Shown here: positions 60,255 through 64,000 of the stretch, piece by piece
How the letters are laid out: every line of letters starts with the position of its first letter
How positions within the stretch are numbered: position 1 is the first letter of the stretch
Assembly (NCBI GenBank): GCA_047517285.1
Contig: JAKZTE010000009.1
Span: forward strand, 1 to 64,000
Direction of reading: 5' to 3'
DNA length: 64,000 nucleotides
From: UBA57 sp963577725
Lineage (GTDB): Archaea; Thermoproteota; Nitrososphaeria; Nitrososphaerales; UBA57
The notes under the pieces: model-generated
Seen by the model: only the letters and a program-made list of their open reading frames with translations
What the model was told of the DNA's origin: nothing
Database searches by the model: none
Made by a program: the position numbers and the translations under genes

Positions 60255-62039
60255 ATGGTTTTTTGTAAGTTGAAGTCACTAATTATAATCATATCTATAT
60301 TAATATTCATTGCAGGACTGCAGATTTCCAATGTTTTTGTGGACATGCCTGAAGCCCATGCATCAAGTCATATTGAGTCAGTATTGACAAGCGGAATAAC
60401 AATTAATGAATTAGGAGTAGTGGTCATCAATTATAATTTAAAACTAAGTAATTCTGGACAAACAGAAGAGTCGTTAAATAACGACATAGTAATACACCTG
60501 CCATTAGAATTTAAGAACAAGATAGACGGTCATAGAATTAATTCGTCGGCCACTAATCCAGAATTAACAATATCAAGTAACGCGAAGAATACAATATTAT
60601 CGGTAAAAACAAATAGCGAATTTAAAATTTCGCCTAACAAGGAATCTTATGTTAATATTGAACTAATATTAACAGACATATTAAAAAGTACAGAAAGACC
60701 TGGTCTTTACTTTGCAGAGATTCCAGTTGTTACGACATCAAACATTCACATAGATAGAGAGATTGTTGAAATAAGAGTTCCAAATTCAGCCCCTTTCTAC
60801 AACATATCAGATTATACGATAAAGGGTATTCCGTTTAGTAGAAGTCAACAAATGAATTGGGAAATAGCAAGAGTGGAATTTCTAAATGTAACAAGTAATG
60901 ATTATAGAGATGCGAATGTAATGGTATTAGCAAATCCAGGAATAAAGGCATTCAGCATAATAAAGGTAGACAGTTTCCTTAGAGAAATTTATATTTCTAA
61001 ACAAGGAGATGTCATGATTAGGGAAAGAATAGAAATCAGAAATGCAGAAGATGGAATGGAACTGCACAAGATTGGATTAGATTTGGTAGGACCTGAAAGA
61101 GATGATCTCAATGTACCGAAAATAAGAGAAGTGACATCAGTATCTGACAGAGAGCCGGTATTAATAGATACAATGGACATAACATTAGAAAACACTCCAG
61201 CAAACAGATTAGATTTGAAAAAATTAACAAGGCATGTTTTATCAACGAATAGATCATTGATTTTGAATTACGAATACAGATTAGATGAAGAATTGATTAA
61301 TGTAAACGCAAATTCAATCTCAGCAGACATTCCAACACAACGTACCCTGAACACCATAGCAAAAGAATACAGAATAGTAATTATCGAGTCTAATTCATTT
61401 CAGATATCAACTGAATCGCCAATGGAACTGAACTTGGGTCCTAATGAACAATTAGAGAACATGAATATCACATTAAGCTATACGCCAGGATTAGCGTGGG
61501 CAAGTAATCAATCATTTCCGATAGGTTCGATAATATTCGTCTTAGCACTGCTTGGAATGATGACGCAAGTAGAGAAGAAGAAGAAGGAAGAAGGAATTGA
61601 AGTAGAGAATGAAATTGATGTAAAAATGCGAGAATTGGTAGTATTCTATGGAGAAAGAATGTCATTATTGAGAAACATACTAGAGAGAATAGAAAAAATA
61701 GACAAAAAAGATATTAGGAAAAATCAAATCGAGAACGTTAAAAACGAAGTCAATGCAATAAGAATAAGAAATTCAGCAAAACTCGTGGAATTACGTAAAG
61801 ATATAACCAGTTTAAGGTCATCTCAAAAAGAATTATTCACCAATTTAAACAAAGAGGAGCAATTACTAGAAAGAGACATTTTCCAGATAATACAGCTATA
61901 TGAACAGTATAGATTGAATAGAATAAACGTCAATGATATGGAGGATAAATTAGGCGAATACAGAAAGGATGTACTGAAAAAGATCAATGGAATAATCGCC
62001 ATAATACAAGCAAACATGGATATATTGAAACAGAAGTAA
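60255..62039 (+). CDS. Large surface protein with membrane helix and cytoplasmic coiled coil
   Basis: About 594 residues (an upstream TTG would add three). A signal segment (LIIIISILIFIAGLQISNVFV), an extracytoplasmic part of some 410 residues with many asparagines in N-glycosylation context (NVTSND, NISDY, NITLS), a membrane helix (FPIGSIIFVLALLGMM, about 440-460) and a cytoplasmic coiled coil (about 470-594). No family recognised; the arrangement weakly recalls ribophorin-like or stalk proteins. It is divergent from the FtsZ-like gene, so a link between surface and division machinery is possible. Confidence 0.7.
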   Translation: MVFCKLKSLIIIISILIFIAGLQISNVFVDMPEAHASSHIESVLTSGITINELGVVVINYNLKLSNSGQTEESLNNDIVIHLPLEFKNKIDGHRINSSATNPELTISSNAKNTILSVKTNSEFKISPNKESYVNIELILTDILKSTERPGLYFAEIPVVTTSNIHIDREIVEIRVPNSAPFYNISDYTIKGIPFSRSQQMNWEIARVEFLNVTSNDYRDANVMVLANPGIKAFSIIKVDSFLREIYISKQGDVMIRERIEIRNAEDGMELHKIGLDLVGPERDDLNVPKIREVTSVSDREPVLIDTMDITLENTPANRLDLKKLTRHVLSTNRSLILNYEYRLDEELINVNANSISADIPTQRTLNTIAKEYRIVIIESNSFQISTESPMELNLGPNEQLENMNITLSYTPGLAWASNQSFPIGSIIFVLALLGMMTQVEKKKKEEGIEVENEIDVKMRELVVFYGERMSLLRNILERIEKIDKKDIRKNQIENVKNEVNAIRIRNSAKLVELRKDITSLRSSQKELFTNLNKEEQLLERDIFQIIQLYEQYRLNRINVNDMEDKLGEYRKDVLKKINGIIAIIQANMDILKQK

Positions 62040-62078
62040 ACCGTTTTATAAAATAATCGACTAATATATTATATTAAA

Positions 62079-62306
62079 ATGTCATTGGCATACGTCTTAA
62101 TTAATGCAGAAATTGGAAAAGAGAAATTATGTTATAATGAAGTTAAACAATTAGGCAGTGTCAAAGAGGTTTATATTTTGTATGGATTTTACGACATAAT
62201 TGCAATAGTAGAATCATCAAATATAAATAAAGTAAACAATGCATTAAAAAATATCAGGCAAAATGAAAATGTGATGACAACAGAAACTATGCCAATAATA
62301 GAATAA
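62079..62306 (+). CDS. Stand-alone Lrp/AsnC ligand-binding (RAM) domain
   Basis: 75 residues: AYVLINAEIGKEKLCYNEVKQLGSVKEVYILYGFYDIIAIVESSNINKVNNALKNIRQNENVMTTETMPII, a complete RAM fold without a DNA-binding domain. Such proteins bind amino acids and modulate Lrp-type regulators or stand alone. It precedes tiaS by 14 bases. Confidence 0.9.
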   Translation: MSLAYVLINAEIGKEKLCYNEVKQLGSVKEVYILYGFYDIIAIVESSNINKVNNALKNIRQNENVMTTETMPIIE

Positions 62307-62320
62307 TTGCTGGATTTACA

Positions 62321-63634
62321 TTGAAAACTATTCACTTAGGACTAGACGACACAGATTCAGATGAAGGAATGTGTACTACATATCTAATAACATTAATTTT
62401 AGAAAGAATAATGAAAGAAAATATAGAATTATTAGATTATCCAAATTTAATTAGATTAAATCCTAACATTCCATGGAGAACTAGAGGAAATGCGTCTTTA
62501 TGTTTAAGATTAAAGACAGATAATCCCGATAAGATATTCAAAATAGCAAAGAGAATCATGATAAAGAATTCAAAAAGTAGGAATTCGGGGCTGGTAATGC
62601 TATGCGGGAAAAAAATACCAGAGAAAATAGTCCAATTCTCACAGAAATGTCTAAGTGAAGAGATAAAAATGAATGAGATGAAAAAATTAGTCATAAATGA
62701 GAATATATCATATTTTGGTCAAGGTACAAAAAGAGGATTAATTGGTGCATTAGCAGGCATAGGTAATACGCTGAACAGGGACCATACGTATGAATTAATT
62801 GGTTACAGAAGAAAGATAACAGGAGAAAGAGGAGTCAGTCTAGAATCATTAATAGAAATCGATAAGAAAAAAGAATATTCAATGTTTAGCAATATAGATT
62901 ATAATAATTATAGAGTATTAGTTACGCCTCATGGGAAAGATCCAATATTATTTGCATTGAGGGGAAATAGTCCAAGGCATTTGTACAAAGCAATGTCAGA
63001 ATTAAAATTATATGAAGATGTAGAACGATTTATCGTATTTAGATCCAATCAGGGAACAAATGAACATTTGAAGAATGTATTAGATTCGTCAAATTTGAGA
63101 ACGTATGATTCTGGATACATAGTTGGAGAGATTGTAATGAAACCAATCGTGATAAGGGGGGGTCATGTATTTATCAAATTACAAAATCAGGAAGAGGAGA
63201 TCAATTGTGCAGTATATGCGCCAACGATTACACTTAAAAAAATAGCAAGAAATCTAGAAAAAGGAGACATAATCGAAGTAGGAGGAGGCATAAGTAGGAA
63301 ATCAAAAGAACATGGCAGGATATTAAATGTAGAATATATAAAAATAATTAAATTATGGAAGAAAATTATTAAAAAAAATCCACTGTGTAAGAAATGTAAT
63401 AAATCAATGAAATCTAAAGGAAGAAATAACGCATACAAATGTATAAAATGTGGTTCAGAATCAAATACAATTAGAGAAGTAAAAAGAAATCGAGGCATTC
63501 AGAATGGATTATACTTACCTGTGCCATCGGCTCAGAGGCATTTAATTAAACCAATAGAGAGGTACGGGAATGAAAAACATAAGAATATTAAAAAATTAGG
63601 AGGGAATTGGTTTAGGGTATTTGAGTATGAATAA
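62321..63634 (+). CDS. tiaS: tRNA(Ile2) 2-agmatinylcytidine synthetase
   Basis: 437 residues from TTG. It modifies C34 of tRNA(Ile) CAU with agmatine so that it reads AUA. Signatures: HLGLDDTDSDEGMCTTYLI, IRLNPNIPWRTRGNASLCLR, GTKRGLIGALAGIG, an OB fold (VIRGGHVFIKLQNQEEEINCAVY) and a C-terminal zinc ribbon (CKKCNKSMKSKG...YKCIKCGS). The domain order is complete. The DMT transporter frame starts eight bases before the stop. Confidence 0.95.
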   Translation: MKTIHLGLDDTDSDEGMCTTYLITLILERIMKENIELLDYPNLIRLNPNIPWRTRGNASLCLRLKTDNPDKIFKIAKRIMIKNSKSRNSGLVMLCGKKIPEKIVQFSQKCLSEEIKMNEMKKLVINENISYFGQGTKRGLIGALAGIGNTLNRDHTYELIGYRRKITGERGVSLESLIEIDKKKEYSMFSNIDYNNYRVLVTPHGKDPILFALRGNSPRHLYKAMSELKLYEDVERFIVFRSNQGTNEHLKNVLDSSNLRTYDSGYIVGEIVMKPIVIRGGHVFIKLQNQEEEINCAVYAPTITLKKIARNLEKGDIIEVGGGISRKSKEHGRILNVEYIKIIKLWKKIIKKNPLCKKCNKSMKSKGRNNAYKCIKCGSESNTIREVKRNRGIQNGLYLPVPSAQRHLIKPIERYGNEKHKNIKKLGGNWFRVFEYE

Positions 63635-64000
63635 TAGATTTGGGATAAATGTAGACGCCAGAACATTTGGAATAATTGAGATAATTATTGCAACTTTGAT
63701 TTGGGGATCGTTAGGGGTAATGATCAGGAATATTGACATGGATCCTTTCTCAATAGTAGCATATAGATCACTAATAGCTCTGCCAGTAATGATGTTATTA
63801 TTTGTAAAGAATAGAGAAAGATTAGATAAAAATTACAAATTATTAATACTATCAAGCATTGCAATTGCAATGGCGTGGTCTGCGCATTTCTTTGCATTCA
63901 AATTAACTACAATTGCAAACACAGTAGTATTACTATACACAGGTCCAATTTATGTAGCAATTTTATCCCCATTACTCTTAAAAGAAGTAAGAGAGAGAAA
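63627..64000 (+). CDS. EamA/DMT-family transporter (5' part)
   Basis: Begins at ATG overlapping the tiaS stop by eight bases and runs off the window end, about 124 residues visible. Hydrophobic helices with EamA features: IIIATLIWGSLGVMIRNID, DPFSIVAYRSLIALPVMML, IAIAMAWSAHFFAFKLTT and ANTVVLLYTGPIYVAILSPL. Family members export or import small metabolites across the membrane. The rest of the gene is outside. Confidence 0.88.
   Translation, partial: MNNRFGINVDARTFGIIEIIIATLIWGSLGVMIRNIDMDPFSIVAYRSLIALPVMMLLFVKNRERLDKNYKLLILSSIAIAMAWSAHFFAFKLTTIANTVVLLYTGPIYVAILSPLLLKEVRER

Noticed and set aside
1..64000. Insertion sequences, prophage, CRISPR arrays, integrases
   Set aside because: No transposase, integrase, Cas or phage-structure protein and no terminal inverted repeats were found.

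Overview
The window is archaeal. It has a TATA-binding protein, an A/V-type ATPase (subunits I, H, C), a proteasome beta subunit, FttA/aCPSF1, NAC, LSm, PDCD5, ribosomal proteins L31e, L37e, L39e and S10, TiaS, Trm56, F420 synthesis (CofE), and tRNA genes broken by bulge-helix-bulge introns. The DNA is very AT-rich and densely packed, with frequent TTG/GTG starts and few intergenic gaps. Fused GuaA, SepF beside an FtsZ relative, and membrane-anchored PQQ-type beta-propeller dehydrogenases without any ammonia-oxidation gene recall the small-genome heterotrophic marine Thaumarchaeota. That placement is an inference from gene content, not from a marker phylogeny.

Layout. 1-8 kb: 3' end of gatE, guaA, isocitrate dehydrogenase-like gene, sdhA, a LeuB-like gene and Trm56. 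8-15.4 kb: arcTGT-type PUA protein, NAC, ATPase I-H-C, a PQQ-type dehydrogenase and TBP with an odd lysine-rich tail. 15.4-24.8 kb: DUF1512 protein, the aspS-gatC-gatA-gatB operon, an MDR dehydrogenase, a glycosyltransferase and metG. 24.8-37 kb: a methyltransferase, a second PQQ-type dehydrogenase, the detached MetRS tRNA-binding domain, then a tight operon of surface proteins, three MoxR ATPases, DUF58 and membrane proteins. 37-48.5 kb: proteasome, FttA, SepF, PUA protein, phosphatase, A-type Fe-S carrier, rpiA, L37e-LSm, cobalamin adenosyltransferase, thioredoxin, tRNA-Ser, S10, HAD phosphatase, a tiny zinc-ribbon gene, CofE and RidA. 48.5-55 kb: CorC/CNNM-like protein, VTT-like membrane protein, tRNA-Met, a roughly 500-base gap with a possible structured RNA, tRNA-Thr, an EF1A-like protein without a P-loop, a p27-type zinc protein, acs and an aldolase-family enzyme. 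55-64 kb: signal peptidase, ECF-S-like protein, CoaBC, PDCD5-L39e-L31e, an FtsZ-like protein with a changed nucleotide loop, a large surface protein, a Lrp-type RAM domain, TiaS and the start of a DMT transporter.

Three points deserve most attention. First, all three tRNA genes are interrupted, with six introns in total, and the precursors of tRNA-Met and tRNA-Thr carry an exact extra copy of their own 5' acceptor strand in the leader, which could pair with the 3' acceptor strand while the real 5' strand is tied up in the splice motif. Second, the triple MoxR/DUF58 operon lies just beyond a PQQ-type dehydrogenase and resembles in content the mxaRSACKL maturation genes of bacterial methanol dehydrogenase; it may be an archaeal PQQ-enzyme or surface-protein maturation system. 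Third, several core proteins show unusual remodelling: TBP with a KKV-repeat tail and a relic of its former 3' end, an FtsZ relative lacking the GGGTGTG loop, and a translation-GTPase relative lacking the P-loop.
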